64,000 bases of DNA from Gaiellasilicea sp963705515 (GCA_963705515.1 CAVPJV010000009.1:124001-188000); one strand, 5' to 3'; positions 1 through 10,206 are shown, counted from the stretch's first letter. Program-made: numbers and translations. The notes: a model not told the origin generated them from the letters alone.

Positions 1-809
1 AGCTGCCCGAGGTCGAAAGCGTCCGGCGCCAGATCGCGCCCGTCCTCGAGGGACGGCGCCTCGAGCACGTCGAGATCGACGACGTTCGCCTGACGCGCCC
101 GGAGGATCCGCTCGAGGTCGCGGCCGAGCTCACCGGCGAGCGGGTCGAGCAGGTCGACCGGCGCGGCAAGTACCTCGTCGTCCGCTTCGCCTCCGGCCGA
201 GCGCTCCTGATCCACCTGCGCATGACGGGCAGCCTGGTGCGCGAGCCGGGCGAGACGTCGCACGTCCGTGCCGTGCTCCGCCTCGACGACGGCAGCACGG
301 TCGGGTACCGCGATGTGCGGCGGTTCGGAACGTGGCTCCTGCTGGAGCCGGGCGAGCTGGAGCCGTACCTCGGCGCCCGGCTCGGCGAGGAGCCGCTCGT
401 CGCCGCCTTCACGGCGAAAGGGCTCGGCGAGCGGCTGGAAGGAAGGCGGGCGCCGCTGAAGGCCGCTCTGCTCGACCAGCGGACGCTGGCCGGCCTCGGG
501 AACATCTACGTCGACGAGGCGCTCTGGTACGCAAAGCTCAATCCGCTGCGCCCGGCGGGATCGCTCGAGCGCGACGAGCTGCGCCGGTTGCACCGTGCGA
601 TCCGGAAGGCGCTCGAGCTCGGGATCGCCCGCCAGGGCTCGACGCTCTCCGACTATCGCCTGCCGGACGGCTCGCCGGGGTCGATGCAGAACGAGTTCCG
701 GGCCTACGGCCGCACCGGCGAGCCCTGTGACCGCTGCGGCACGCCGCTCGAGAAGACGCGCGTCGGCGGCCGCGGAACGTGGTTCTGCCCTCGGTGTCAG
801 ACGCTCTGA
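1..809 (+). CDS. mutM: Formamidopyrimidine-DNA glycosylase (5' end outside window)
   Basis: Base-excision repair glycosylase/AP lyase that removes 8-oxoguanine and ring-opened purines from DNA. The frame is open from base 3 and reads LPEVESVRRQI, which matches the family start MPELPEVE. Only the first two or three codons, including the catalytic Pro after the initiator Met and its adjacent Glu, lie before the window. The C-terminal zinc finger is intact: CDRCGTP, then FCPRC near the end. Length with the missing codons is about 270 residues, usual for MutM. recO follows about 100 bp downstream, so two DNA-repair genes are adjacent. Confidence 0.96.
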   Translation, partial: LPEVESVRRQIAPVLEGRRLEHVEIDDVRLTRPEDPLEVAAELTGERVEQVDRRGKYLVVRFASGRALLIHLRMTGSLVREPGETSHVRAVLRLDDGSTVGYRDVRRFGTWLLLEPGELEPYLGARLGEEPLVAAFTAKGLGERLEGRRAPLKAALLDQRTLAGLGNIYVDEALWYAKLNPLRPAGSLERDELRRLHRAIRKALELGIARQGSTLSDYRLPDGSPGSMQNEFRAYGRTGEPCDRCGTPLEKTRVGGRGTWFCPRCQTL

Positions 810-898
810 CGAAACCGCCGCGTCTCGTTCAGGTACTCCATGCGGGAGAGGCTCCGCAGGACGGGATGCCCTTGTCGGTTCCCGTCGGGTGCCCGCTC

Positions 899-904
899 TA
901 GACT
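899..904 (+). promoter_or_regulatory. Candidate -10 hexamer (TAGACT) for recO
   Basis: TAGACT ends 6 nt before the GTG start of recO. At this distance transcription would begin at or next to the start codon, giving a leaderless or near-leaderless mRNA. A purine stretch (CGGAGG) directly precedes the start codon but is too close for a normal Shine-Dalgarno. A possible -35 (TTGTCG at 872) is 21 bp away, longer than ideal. Confidence 0.35.
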
Positions 905-910
905 CGGAGG

Positions 911-1651
911 GTGGCCCGGACGTACAGAACTGAAGCGGTCGTGCTCCGTTCGTTCAGGCTCGGCGAGGCCGACCGCGTGCTCCACGTCTACACCGCCGAC
1001 CGTGGCCGCGTCGGCGCGGTCGCGAAGGGCGTCCGGCGCACGAAGTCGCGCTTCGGCGGCCGGCTCGAGCCGCTCTCGCACGTCGAGCTGATGCTCCACC
1101 AGGGCTCCGGCGAGCTGCAGACGGTGACCGGAGCCGACCTGCGCTCCTCCCACCACGAGGCGCGCGAGGATTCCTATCGGCTCGCGGTCGGGTTGATCGG
1201 CGCCGAGGCGATGCTGAAGCTCTTCACCGAGCAGGAGGCGAACGAGCGCGCATTCACGGCGCTGACGCGCTTTCTCGACCGGCTCGACGTGATCCCCTCG
1301 CGCGCTCCGGCGCGGCCGGCGCTCGACCCGCTCGTGCTCTCGTTCCAGCTGAAGCTGCTCTGGCTCTCCGGCTACATGCCGCACCTCGACGGCTGCGTCG
1401 AGTGCGGGGCGGAAGAGGGGCTCGTCGGCTTCGCCCCCGCCGCCGGTGGCGCGGTCTGCGCCGACTGCGGCGGCGGCTCGATCGCACTCTCGCCGGACGG
1501 GTTGCGCGGGATCACGACGCTGGTCGCGACGCCGATGTCCGACGCACACGACGCGGGCCTCACCGACCGCGGCGCCCGGGAGGCGCTGGCGCTCGTCACC
1601 GCCAGCTACGAGCACCACGGCGGGTTCCGGCTGCGCACGCTCTCGGCGTGA
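911..1651 (+). CDS. recO: DNA repair protein RecO
   Basis: Recombination mediator of the RecFOR pathway, which helps load RecA on SSB-coated DNA. The GTG start gives 246 residues, typical for RecO. The N-terminal OB fold reads RTEAVVLRSFRLGEADRV. A zinc site of the form CxxC...CxxC is present in the second half (CVECG and CADCG). The stop overlaps the start of the downstream acetyltransferase by 4 bp (GTGA), so the two are probably co-translated. Confidence 0.95.
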   Translation: MARTYRTEAVVLRSFRLGEADRVLHVYTADRGRVGAVAKGVRRTKSRFGGRLEPLSHVELMLHQGSGELQTVTGADLRSSHHEAREDSYRLAVGLIGAEAMLKLFTEQEANERAFTALTRFLDRLDVIPSRAPARPALDPLVLSFQLKLLWLSGYMPHLDGCVECGAEEGLVGFAPAAGGAVCADCGGGSIALSPDGLRGITTLVATPMSDAHDAGLTDRGAREALALVTASYEHHGGFRLRTLSA

Positions 1652-2073
1652 AGAAGCCACTCCGAGACGGCTACGAGCTCGACGACAGCTCGGAGCGGAT
1701 CGATCGCGACGTCGTCCACCGGTTCATCTCGGAGCAGTCGTACTGGGGCTTCCGCCGGGAGCGCTCGGTGATGGACGGGCTGGTCGACCGTGCGTCGCGG
1801 AACGTCGGGCTGTACGCGCCCGACGGCGCCCTCGTCGGCTACTCGCGCACCGTCGACGTGCCCGACGCGTGGCTCGTCTACCTGGCCGACGTCTTCGTGC
1901 TCCCGGAGCACCGGGGCCGCGGCCTCGGGGTCGAGCTCGTGCGCTTCACGGTCGAGGACGGCCCGTACGCGCAGCGGCGGTGGATCCTCCACACGGCGGA
2001 CGCGCACGGGCTCTACGAGCTGTTCGGCTTCGCGCCAGGCGAGCGCGTGCTCGAGCGCAAGTCCAGTACTTGA
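1648..2073 (+). CDS. GNAT-family N-acetyltransferase
   Basis: A 141-residue acetyl-CoA-dependent N-acetyltransferase of unknown substrate. The GTG start overlaps the recO stop. The acetyl-CoA pyrophosphate loop is visible as DVFVLPEHRGRGLGVELVRF (V/L-PxxRGxGxG), followed by the usual C-terminal GLYELFGFAPGER. It resembles the short single-domain GNATs that start with a D-x-S-E-x-I-D segment. Function beyond the fold cannot be inferred. Confidence 0.85.
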   Translation: MKKPLRDGYELDDSSERIDRDVVHRFISEQSYWGFRRERSVMDGLVDRASRNVGLYAPDGALVGYSRTVDVPDAWLVYLADVFVLPEHRGRGLGVELVRFTVEDGPYAQRRWILHTADAHGLYELFGFAPGERVLERKSST

Positions 2074-3504
2074 CTCGTTCCGCACCAGGGAGGATGCTCG
2101 CGCGAATCGCTTCCCTTTTCGCGCACCAGGCCGCGGAAGTAGCGCGATGTGGCCGGTCCGGGTGCGTCGATACAGACGAAAGCCGGAAGGAGAGGCACAT
2201 GCATTCCAAACGAGCCGGGTGGCTTGCCCTCGGAGCCGCGGTGCTCGCCGTCATGGCGGCGCCCGCGACGGCGCGAGGCGACGCGGTCGCGCAGTGGAAC
2301 ATCAACTCCAACAACGCGATCCTCGCAGCGAATCCGACCGCACACGCGTCGACGCTGAGCTTCGCGATGGTGCAGGGCGCCGTCTACGACGCCGTCAACG
2401 GCATCGTCGGTGGGTACACGCCTTATCTCGTCAAGCCGGCGGTGAGCCCGTCGGCGTCCACGGACGCGGCGGTGGCGACCGCGGCGTACCGTGTGCTCCT
2501 CGGAGTCGTTCCGTCCTCCCAGACGGCGGCGCTCGCGACGCTCGCTGCTCAGTACGCCGCAGCGCTCGCCGCGATCCCGAACGGACCCGCGAAGACGGGC
2601 GGGATCAACGCCGGTGAGATCGCCGCGGCAGCCATGCTCGCGGCACGGGCGAACGACGGCCGCAACCCGACGACGCCGTTCCCGTTCGTCTTCGGCACCA
2701 CCCCGGGCGTGTGGCGCGTCTCGCCGCCGCTGACGGTGCCTGAGCCGACGCCGTGGGTGGGGAACGTCACGCCGTTCCTCGTCCCGGACGTCGGGATGCT
2801 GCGTTCGGCCGGGCCCTACTCGCTGACGAGCCAGGCCTATGCGGCGGACTTCAACGAGGTCAAGTCGCTCGGCGCGTTCGCCAGCACGACGAGGACGCCG
2901 GATCAGACGAATGCCGCCATCTTCTGGCAGTCCCAGCCGATCGCGATCTACAGCGGCGTCGCCCGGTCGCTGTCCGGTCAGTACGGGCTCTCGAGCCTGC
3001 AGAGTGCGCGGCTGCTGGCGACGATCGCTCTCGCCTCGGCGGACGGTGCGATCGGCTGCTGGAACGACAAGTACTACTGGAACTTCTGGCGGCCGATCGA
3101 CGCGATCCGCCTCGCGGACACAGACGGCAACCCCGCGACCCAGGCAGATCCGAACTGGAGGCCGCTCTTCGACCCGGCGACGCCGACGACGCCGCCGCTC
3201 GCGACGCCGAACTTCCCCGATCACCCGTCCGGGCACAGCTGCGTCAGCAGCGCCGTCCTGCACGCGTTCGAGGACTTCTTCGGCAGAGACCGGATCGGGT
3301 TCGACGCCGTCAGCTCACGCTTCCCGGGCACGCCGGCGCAGACGCGGCACTTCGACCGCTTCTCAGCCGCGCTCACCGAGATCATCGGAGCACGCATCTG
3401 GGGCGGCATCCACTTCCGGAGGGCTGACGTGCAGGGCGCGGTCATCGGCAAGCGGGTCGCCGACTGGGAGCGCGCACACTTCTTCCAGCCCTCCTGTCAG
3501 GCAC

Positions 3505-4863
<1,359 letters not shown>

Positions 4864-4884
4864 GAGTCCGCAGAGGCTACCGGG

Positions 4885-5337
4885 ATGACCCCGGCGGTGG
4901 TCGCGGCCGAGCGGGCGGGAATCTCGTTCTCGCTGCACGAGTACGAGCACGAGGCGGGGGCTGCGTACGGGCTCGAGGCGGCGGCGAAGACGGGCGTCGA
5001 CCCGGCGCGCGTGTTCAAGACGCTGGTCGTCAGCCAGGACGGCGCCCTCTCGGTGGCGGTCGTCCCCGTCGCCGCCCAGCTCGACCTGCGCGCGCTCGGC
5101 AAGCGGGCTGCGCTCGCCGACCGAGCCGCGGCGGAGCGCGCGACCGGCTACGTGCTCGGCGGGATCAGCCCGCTCGGCCAGCGGAAGCGGCTGCCGACGC
5201 TGCTCGACGAGTCGGCCCTCGCGTTCGAGACGATCTTCGTCAGCGCGGGCCGGCGCGGCCTCGAGCTCGAGCTCGCGCCGGACGATCTCGTCCGACTCAC
5301 CGGGGCACGTGTGGCGGCGGTAGCCTCCCGCGGATGA
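4885..5337 (+). CDS. ybaK: YbaK/EbsC-family Cys-tRNA(Pro) deacylase
   Basis: A 150-residue trans-editing hydrolase that removes Cys mischarged on tRNA(Pro) by prolyl-tRNA synthetase. Family features seen include the start TPAVVAAERAGISFSLHEYEH, the conserved AARVFKTLV-type segment (VDPARVFKTLVV) and YVLGGISPLGQRKRLPT near residue 90. Length is normal for the family. The proS partner lies about 53 kb downstream. The stop overlaps the next gene (ATGA), so it is likely co-transcribed with the PPDK regulator. Confidence 0.92.
   Translation: MTPAVVAAERAGISFSLHEYEHEAGAAYGLEAAAKTGVDPARVFKTLVVSQDGALSVAVVPVAAQLDLRALGKRAALADRAAAERATGYVLGGISPLGQRKRLPTLLDESALAFETIFVSAGRRGLELELAPDDLVRLTGARVAAVASRG
5321..5326 (+). 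promoter_or_regulatory. Candidate -10 hexamer (TAGCCT) before the PPDK regulator gene
   Basis: TAGCCT lies inside the last codons of ybaK and ends 7 nt before the ATG at 5334. There is no Shine-Dalgarno for that ATG. It could give an internal leaderless transcript in addition to read-through from ybaK. Confidence 0.3.
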
Positions 5338-6161
5338 ATCCGGCGCGCGAGGTCGTCGAGCTCCACATCGTCTCGGACTCGACCGGCGAGACCGCGGCGC
5401 GCCTCGTCGCGGCGCTCGAGGCCCAGTTCCCCGAGCAGCCGTTCGAGGAGATCCGGCACCCGCAGATCCAGACGCTCGACGACCTCCAGCTGGCGGTCAG
5501 CCGCGCGAAGGGCCGGCCGGCGGTGATGGTCTACACGCTCGTCGACCGCGGCATGCGGGAGGCGATGCGCACGCTCTGCCGCAGCGCGCGGCTGCACTAC
5601 TGCGACCTGCTCGGCCACCCGATCGAGTCGATCGCGAAGGTCTCCGGGATGGCGGCGCGGATGACACCCGGCGCGCGGCCGCCGCTCAACTCCGCGTACT
5701 TCAAGCGGATGGAGGCGATCGAGTTCGCGGTCAAGTTCGACGACGGGATCGGCAACGGCCTGCGCGAGGCCGACGTCGTCCTCGTCGGCGTCTCGCGCAC
5801 GTCGAAGACGCCGCTTTCGATCTACCTCGGCTATCTGGGCCAGAAGGCGGCGAACGTCCCGATCGTGAAGGGGATCACGCCGCCGCCGGAGCTGTTCGAG
5901 ATCGATCCGATCACGATCGTCGGCCTGACGATCGACGCCGAGCGGCTCGCGGAGATCCGCGCGACGCGGGTGCGCGGCATGGGCGGCGAGAACCGCCGCT
6001 ACGCCGAGATGCTCGAGATCTACGAGGAGCTCGACGAGGCGGCGGCGCTGCACCGGCGGCTCGGCTGCCCGGTGATCGACGTCACCGGCCGCTCGATCGA
6101 GGAGACCGCGCACCGCGTCGTCCGCCTCGTCGACCGGCGCCGGCAGGAGGCACATGCCTGA
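5334..6161 (+). CDS. Pyruvate, phosphate dikinase regulatory protein (PDRP, bifunctional kinase/pyrophosphorylase)
   Basis: Controls PPDK by ADP-dependent phosphorylation, and Pi-dependent dephosphorylation, of a Thr next to the catalytic His. The 275-residue protein starts with VELHIVSDSTGETA and carries the nucleotide-binding GVSRTSKTPLSIYLGYLG block near residue 160, both hallmarks of the PDRP/DUF299 family. The C-terminal RRLGCPVIDVTGRSIEETA is also typical. Its presumed substrate ppdK is encoded at 15096, about 9 kb away and not in the same operon. It overlaps ybaK by 4 bp and the next small ORF by 8 bp. Confidence 0.93.
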   Translation: MNPAREVVELHIVSDSTGETAARLVAALEAQFPEQPFEEIRHPQIQTLDDLQLAVSRAKGRPAVMVYTLVDRGMREAMRTLCRSARLHYCDLLGHPIESIAKVSGMAARMTPGARPPLNSAYFKRMEAIEFAVKFDDGIGNGLREADVVLVGVSRTSKTPLSIYLGYLGQKAANVPIVKGITPPPELFEIDPITIVGLTIDAERLAEIRATRVRGMGGENRRYAEMLEIYEELDEAAALHRRLGCPVIDVTGRSIEETAHRVVRLVDRRRQEAHA

Positions 6162-6348
6162 CAAGCCGCCCGTGCCGCTGTGGCGGTGGGGGCTGTGGTG
6201 GACGATCCTCGGCGCCGCCGTCGTCGTCTTCTACGTCCTGCTGACGCCGATCTGGCTGGGGTTGCGTGCTGCCGCGTGGGCGGCCGAGTGGAGGTCGCGC
6301 CAGGCGACGGACTTGACAAACGTTCCCGTGTTTGGTCAACTGGCTTAG
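6154..6348 (+). CDS. Small single-pass membrane protein, unknown function
   Basis: A 64-residue ORF overlapping the end of the PDRP gene by 8 bp. A Trp-rich hydrophobic segment at about residues 12-42 (LWWTILGAAVVVFYVLLTPI) predicts one or two membrane passes, followed by a short polar tail. No family is recognised. The translational coupling and clear hydrophobic helix favour a real gene, but short length limits certainty. Confidence 0.55.
   Translation: MPDKPPVPLWRWGLWWTILGAAVVVFYVLLTPIWLGLRAAAWAAEWRSRQATDLTNVPVFGQLA
6313..6339. promoter_or_regulatory. Operator-like inverted repeat upstream of the selenium-binding-protein cluster
   Basis: Arms TTGACAAAC and GTTTgGTCAA (one bulged base) flank an 8-nt centre, giving a 9-bp dyad. 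The left arm contains a consensus -35 (TTGACA, 6313-6318). The dyad straddles the end of the small membrane protein gene and precedes the leader ORF at 6376. A TetR-type regulator is encoded in the same cluster at 9275, and TetR proteins bind such dyads. That it binds this site is inference. Confidence 0.4.
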
Positions 6349-6375
6349 TCATATGCCTAAGACAGGAGGGGAACG

Positions 6376-6414
6376 ATGACGCAGTTCAACCCCGTATTCG
6401 AGGCACGGCCATGA
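6376..6414 (+). CDS. 12-codon leader ORF (uORF) coupled to the first SBP gene
   Basis: ATG at 6376 has the best ribosome-binding site of the region (AGGAGG at 6364-6369, 6-nt spacing). It encodes MTQFNPVFEARP and stops at a TGA that overlaps the ATG of the next gene (ATGA). The downstream gene has no comparable RBS, so its translation may depend on this leader. It is too short to recognise a family. Confidence 0.45.
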   Translation: MTQFNPVFEARP

Positions 6415-7754
6415 GGCGCCTTGGACTCGCACTCGGTCTCGCCGCGGCGATGGCGGCTGCCTTCGCGATCGCGCTCGAGTCGCAGTCGGCGGCGGGCAGC
6501 TCGTCCCCGCGCAGGACTGAGCACAACCATGCCGCCAATGCGAAACAGGAGCGGTATCTCTACGTCACCACGCTCGCCAAGAGCGCCGACGACCCCGACT
6601 TCATCGCCGTGATCGGCGCGGACCCACGCTATGCCGACTTCGGTCGGATCGTGAACCGCGTCGACATGCCGAAGGCCGGCGACGAGCTCCATCACTTCGG
6701 CTACTCGCCCGACCAGAAGCGCCTGATCGTCCCAGGCCTGTTCTCGAACCGCGTTCACGTCTTCGACGTGAAGGGAGGCGGGAAGAGCCTGCGGCTGCGC
6801 GCGCTGAACGAGGATCTCGTCGCCGACAGCGGCTACGTCGTCCCTCACGGCGTCATGGCGATGCACGGGAAGGTCATCGCCCCGATGATCGGAGCCGCAT
6901 CCGACTCGACGACGCCGGGCGGCCTCGTCGAGCTCAACGACAAGACCGGTGAGTTCGTGCGCTACTTCGGCCCGGGGCCGGCGCGCGGGCCGGGACTGGC
7001 GCCGAAGTACATGTACGACTTCGCGATGCTGCACGAAGCGAACCGGGGGATCAGCACTGCGTTCGGGCCGCCGGCGCTGTGCGGCGGAGGTGTCGACCCG
7101 ACGTGCCTCGGCGACGAGGTCGCCGTCTGGGACCTCAAGCGGGAGAAAGTGATCCAGACTGCCGACCTGGGCGCGAACAACGGCGCGCTCATGGTCCGAT
7201 TCGTCAACTCGCGCGGTGTCCGTCGCGCGTTCATCAACATGCCCGGGACGAGCTCCGTCTGGCTCGCCGACGACGACGACCACAACGGCGTCTTCGACTT
7301 CCAGCAGGTGCTCGGGCCGGACGACGGCCTGTTGATCCCGGCCGACCTCCTGCTCTCCTACGACGGCCGCTACATGTACGTGACGAACTGGTTCGGGAAC
7401 ACGGTGCAGCAGTTCGACATCAGCGACCCGTTCGCGCCGAAGCTCAACTCGACCGTCACCGTGCCTCACCCGAACATGCTCCGGCTGAGCAGGGACAACC
7501 GGCGGCTCTACGTCACGAACTCCCTGATCTCGACGTGGGACGACGACACGCGCTTCGGCCCGGCCCGCAACGACAAGTACGGGCTCTGGCGCCTCGACGT
7601 CGACCGGAAGACCGGGAAGCTGAAGTCGGTCACGTCCGACGGCAGCGCCTGGGTCAGCTTCGAGAACGTCCGCAAGAAGACGACGACGGGGGCGGCCGGG
7701 CCTCACATGATGCTCTTCGACCCCAGCGTCAAGCTCGGGCCGGGGGAGCACTGA
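6411..7754 (+). CDS. Secreted selenium-binding protein (SBP56/methanethiol oxidase family) lacking the Cys motif
   Basis: A 447-residue beta-propeller protein of the SBP56 family, whose studied members oxidise methanethiol. The ATG at 6411 starts a signal peptide (MRRLGLALGLAAAMAAAFAI), so it is predicted to act outside the cytoplasm. Family segments include DELHHFGYSPDQKRLIVPG, PADLLLSYDGRYMYVTNWFGN and HPNMLRLSRDNRRLYVTNS. At the place where canonical members, and the paralogue next door, carry a Cys motif (CSSxC), this protein has YSPDQ, so metal/selenium chemistry may be changed. It is probably co-transcribed with 7794-9123. Confidence 0.85.
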   Translation: MRRLGLALGLAAAMAAAFAIALESQSAAGSSSPRRTEHNHAANAKQERYLYVTTLAKSADDPDFIAVIGADPRYADFGRIVNRVDMPKAGDELHHFGYSPDQKRLIVPGLFSNRVHVFDVKGGGKSLRLRALNEDLVADSGYVVPHGVMAMHGKVIAPMIGAASDSTTPGGLVELNDKTGEFVRYFGPGPARGPGLAPKYMYDFAMLHEANRGISTAFGPPALCGGGVDPTCLGDEVAVWDLKREKVIQTADLGANNGALMVRFVNSRGVRRAFINMPGTSSVWLADDDDHNGVFDFQQVLGPDDGLLIPADLLLSYDGRYMYVTNWFGNTVQQFDISDPFAPKLNSTVTVPHPNMLRLSRDNRRLYVTNSLISTWDDDTRFGPARNDKYGLWRLDVDRKTGKLKSVTSDGSAWVSFENVRKKTTTGAAGPHMMLFDPSVKLGPGEH

Positions 7755-7793
7755 CGAAGCACCTGTCCACGACCTTTTGGAGGCCGAGACGCC

Positions 7794-9123
7794 ATGCAGC
7801 ACGAACACGACAGACCTGCGTCGTTCCACCGCTCCCCGCAGGACGCGATGACGGCGCCGAAGGAGGAGTTTCTCTACCTCGCCTGCCTGCACGAGGGCAC
7901 GGGCGTCGACCGGCCGGACTTCCTCGCCGTCGTCGACGCGGAGGAAGGCCGGATCGTTCACGAGCTGCCGATGCCGAACGTCGGCGACGAGCTGCACCAC
8001 TTCGGCTGGAATCGCTGCTCGTCCGCCTGCCACGGCCCCGACCGCTCGCACCTGGTCGTGCCCGGCTTCCGCTCGTCGCGGTTCCACATCGTCAACGTCG
8101 CAGACGACCCGCGCCGGCCGTGGATCGAGAAGGTGATCGAGCCGGACGAGGTGATCGCCGCGACCGGCTACACGCGGCCGCACACCGTGCACTGCATGCC
8201 CGGCGACAACATCGTCGTCGCCATGCTCGGTGACGCCGACGGCAACGGGTCAGGCGGCTTCGCGGTCATCGACGCGAAGACGTTCGAGGTGAAGGGCCGC
8301 TGGGAGAACGGCGGCGCGCGGCCGCCGCTCAACTACGACTTCTGGTACCAGCCGCGCAAGAACATCCTCGTCTCGTCGGAGTTCGGCGAGCCGAACGCAT
8401 ACGAGCCGGGCTTCGACCTCGCCGACGTCGGCGCCGGCAGATACGGGCAGCGGATCCACTTCTGGGATCTCGAACGGCGAACGCTGGAGCAGACCGTCGA
8501 CCTCGGTGAGAAGGGGCTCGTGCCGCTCGAGATCCGCTGGCAGCACGACCCCGACTCCGAGCAGGGCTTCGTCGGCGCGGCTCTCTCCAGCGTCATGTTC
8601 CGCTTCCACCGCGAGAACGGCTCGTGGGCGGCCGATCCGGTGATCGAGGTCGAGAGCGTCGAGCTCGGCGGGCTGGCCATTCCCCGTTCCGGGGCTGATC
8701 ACCGACCTCGTGCTCTCGATGGACGACCGGTTCCTCTACTTCGCGAACTGGTTGCACGGCGACATCCGCCAGTACGACGTCTCCGACCCCGCGCGGCCGA
8801 AGCTGACGGGGCAGCTCTGGCTCGGCGGTGTGCTGGGGAAGCCGAGCGACGGACCGCGGCAGCTGAGCGGCGGCCCGAACATGCTCCAGCTCTCGTACGA
8901 CGGCCGCCGCCTGTACGTGTCCAACTCGCTCTACTCGACCTGGGACAACCAGTTCTATCCGGAGCTGCAGTCCTGGCTGCTGCGGATCGACTGCGACCCG
9001 AACGGCGGGATGCAGATCGACCCCGACTTCTTCGTCGACTTCTCCGATCGCCCCGGCGGGCCTGCGCGCGCACACGAGGTGCGCCTTCAGGGCGGCGACT
9101 GCACGACGGAGATCTTCCAGTGA
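7794..9123 (+). CDS. Selenium-binding protein/methanethiol oxidase homologue, apparent +1 frameshift near 8671
   Basis: Second SBP56 paralogue, cytoplasmic (no signal peptide). It begins at the ATG at 7794 with TTTTGGAGG upstream; MTAPKEEFLYLACLHEG at 7848 is an alternative start. It keeps the family Cys motif (GWNRCSSACHGPDRSHL). The frame breaks in the GGG at 8670-8672: dropping one G gives ELGGWPFPVPGLITDLVLSMDD and continues to the normal end at 9123, a 442-residue product of usual size. The downstream half alone (from 8710) has no domain start. Either an inactivated gene or, more likely, a base-call error. Confidence 0.85.
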
Positions 9124-9278
9124 TCGTCGGCCACGTCCAGGGAATCCCGATCGAGGAGAGCCTCCTCCAGCTCGCGCCGGCCGGTGCGGCGATGCTCACG
9201 GTGGCAGCCGTCGCCGGCCGGGCCGGGGTCGACCGCCTGAAACGCCGGCTCCAGCGCGCGAGAATGCGCAGGACGTGA
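9120..9278 (+). CDS. 52-codon membrane-associated ORF in the SBP cluster
   Basis: GTG start overlaps the SBP stop (GTGA) and the ORF ends overlapping the GTG of the TetR gene. The product begins MIVGHVQGIPIEESLLQL, has a hydrophobic Ala-rich stretch at about residues 15-35 and a strongly basic tail (RLKRRLQRARMRR). This suggests a small single-pass membrane protein. The exact fit between its neighbours, with 4-bp overlaps on both sides, supports it as real. Confidence 0.55.
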   Translation: MIVGHVQGIPIEESLLQLAPAGAAMLTVAAVAGRAGVDRLKRRLQRARMRRT

Positions 9279-9853
9279 GCGAACCCGCTGCGAAGACCAC
9301 GGCCCGCTCGGCCGCCGAGGACGCGCTCCTCGACGCGGCCGAGCGGCTGCTGGTCGACATCGGCTACGCCAAGATCACAACGCGCCGCCTGGCCGAGGAG
9401 GCGGGCGTCAACCATGGCCTCGTCCACTACTACTTCGGCTCGAACGAGAGCCTGCTCGTGCGGGCGCTCGAGCGGTTCACCGAGCGGCTGATCGAGCGGC
9501 AGCGCGAGCTCTACGCCGCCGACATGCCCTTCGTGGAGAAGTGGCGCACGGCGATGCGCTACCTCGTGGCCGAGGACCGCACCTACGAGAAGGTCTGGCT
9601 CGAGCTCCAGGCGATGGCCTGGAACGACGCCGGATTGCGGGAGCGGCTCGTCCGCGTCAACGGCGAGTGGCGCGCCGTGCTCACGGACGCGTTTCGGGAG
9701 CCGCACCGGGAGCTCGGGATCGACATGCCGCTCGATGCGCTCGTCTCGCTCGTGATCACGTTCAACGTCGGGATCATCGTCGAGCGCCTGGGCGGGATCG
9801 ACACCGGCCACGCCGAGCTCCTGGCCTGGATCGATGGATGGCTGTCGCGGTGA
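9275..9853 (+). CDS. TetR/AcrR-family transcriptional regulator
   Basis: A 192-residue one-component regulator with GTG start. The N-terminal helix-turn-helix is clear (LLDAAERLLVDIGYAKITTR then RLAEEAGVNHGLVHYYFGS), with a ligand-binding alpha-helical C-terminal domain. It is embedded in the SBP-hydrolase cluster by overlapping starts and stops, so it probably regulates this cluster. The dyad at 6313-6339 is the best candidate operator in the window. The ligand is unknown. Confidence 0.92.
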   Translation: MSEPAAKTTARSAAEDALLDAAERLLVDIGYAKITTRRLAEEAGVNHGLVHYYFGSNESLLVRALERFTERLIERQRELYAADMPFVEKWRTAMRYLVAEDRTYEKVWLELQAMAWNDAGLRERLVRVNGEWRAVLTDAFREPHRELGIDMPLDALVSLVITFNVGIIVERLGGIDTGHAELLAWIDGWLSR

Positions 9854-10206
9854 CCTCGACCGGCGACACCGACCGCGCCGCTGTCGTCGCGACGGCGCTC
9901 GACTACTTCGAGGGCTGGTTCGACGGCGACGCCGTGCGGATGGAGCGCGCGCTGCACCCGGAGCTCGCGAAGCGTGGACCGGGGCTGCGCACGGTCACGA
10001 AGGACGAGATGGTCACCTGGACTGCGGCGGGCGAAGGAAAGGCCAAGGATCCCGGCCGCGGCCGGCGCATCGACGTCTCCGTGGTCGACGTCCACGAGGA
10101 GATCGCCAGCGCCGTCGTCGACTCGGATGTGTACCGCGAGTACCTCCATCTCGTCCGCACGAACGACGGCTGGAAGATCGTCAACGCGCTATGGCAATCG
10201 AGCTAG
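9838..10206 (+). CDS. NTF2-like / putative lumazine-binding family protein
   Basis: A 122-residue single-domain protein with the SnoaL/NTF2-like pattern: DTDRAAVVATALDYFEGWF at the start, HPELAKRGPGL, and a C-terminal EYLHLVRTNDGWKIVNALW. Such proteins are small enzymes or binding proteins. The ATG at 9838 overlaps tetR by 16 bp, and its stop overlaps the next hydrolase by 16 bp. Likely the same operon. Confidence 0.8.
   Translation: MAVAVTSTGDTDRAAVVATALDYFEGWFDGDAVRMERALHPELAKRGPGLRTVTKDEMVTWTAAGEGKAKDPGRGRRIDVSVVDVHEEIASAVVDSDVYREYLHLVRTNDGWKIVNALWQSS

Noticed and set aside
6357..8192. Long minus-strand open frame opposite the SBP genes (611 codons)
   Set aside because: Low-complexity Arg/Val/Asp composition and full overlap with recognisable SBP56 coding on the plus strand.
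8670..8672. Programmed ribosomal frameshifting in the SBP, imuB, cdsA or rseP genes
   Set aside because: No slippery heptamer, stop-codon pause or pseudoknot is evident, and the same +1 change occurs in six unrelated genes, which fits sequence error better.
8710..9123. Separate gene for the C-terminal half of the second SBP
   Set aside because: It begins in the middle of a conserved propeller blade and joins the upstream half when one G near 8671 is removed.
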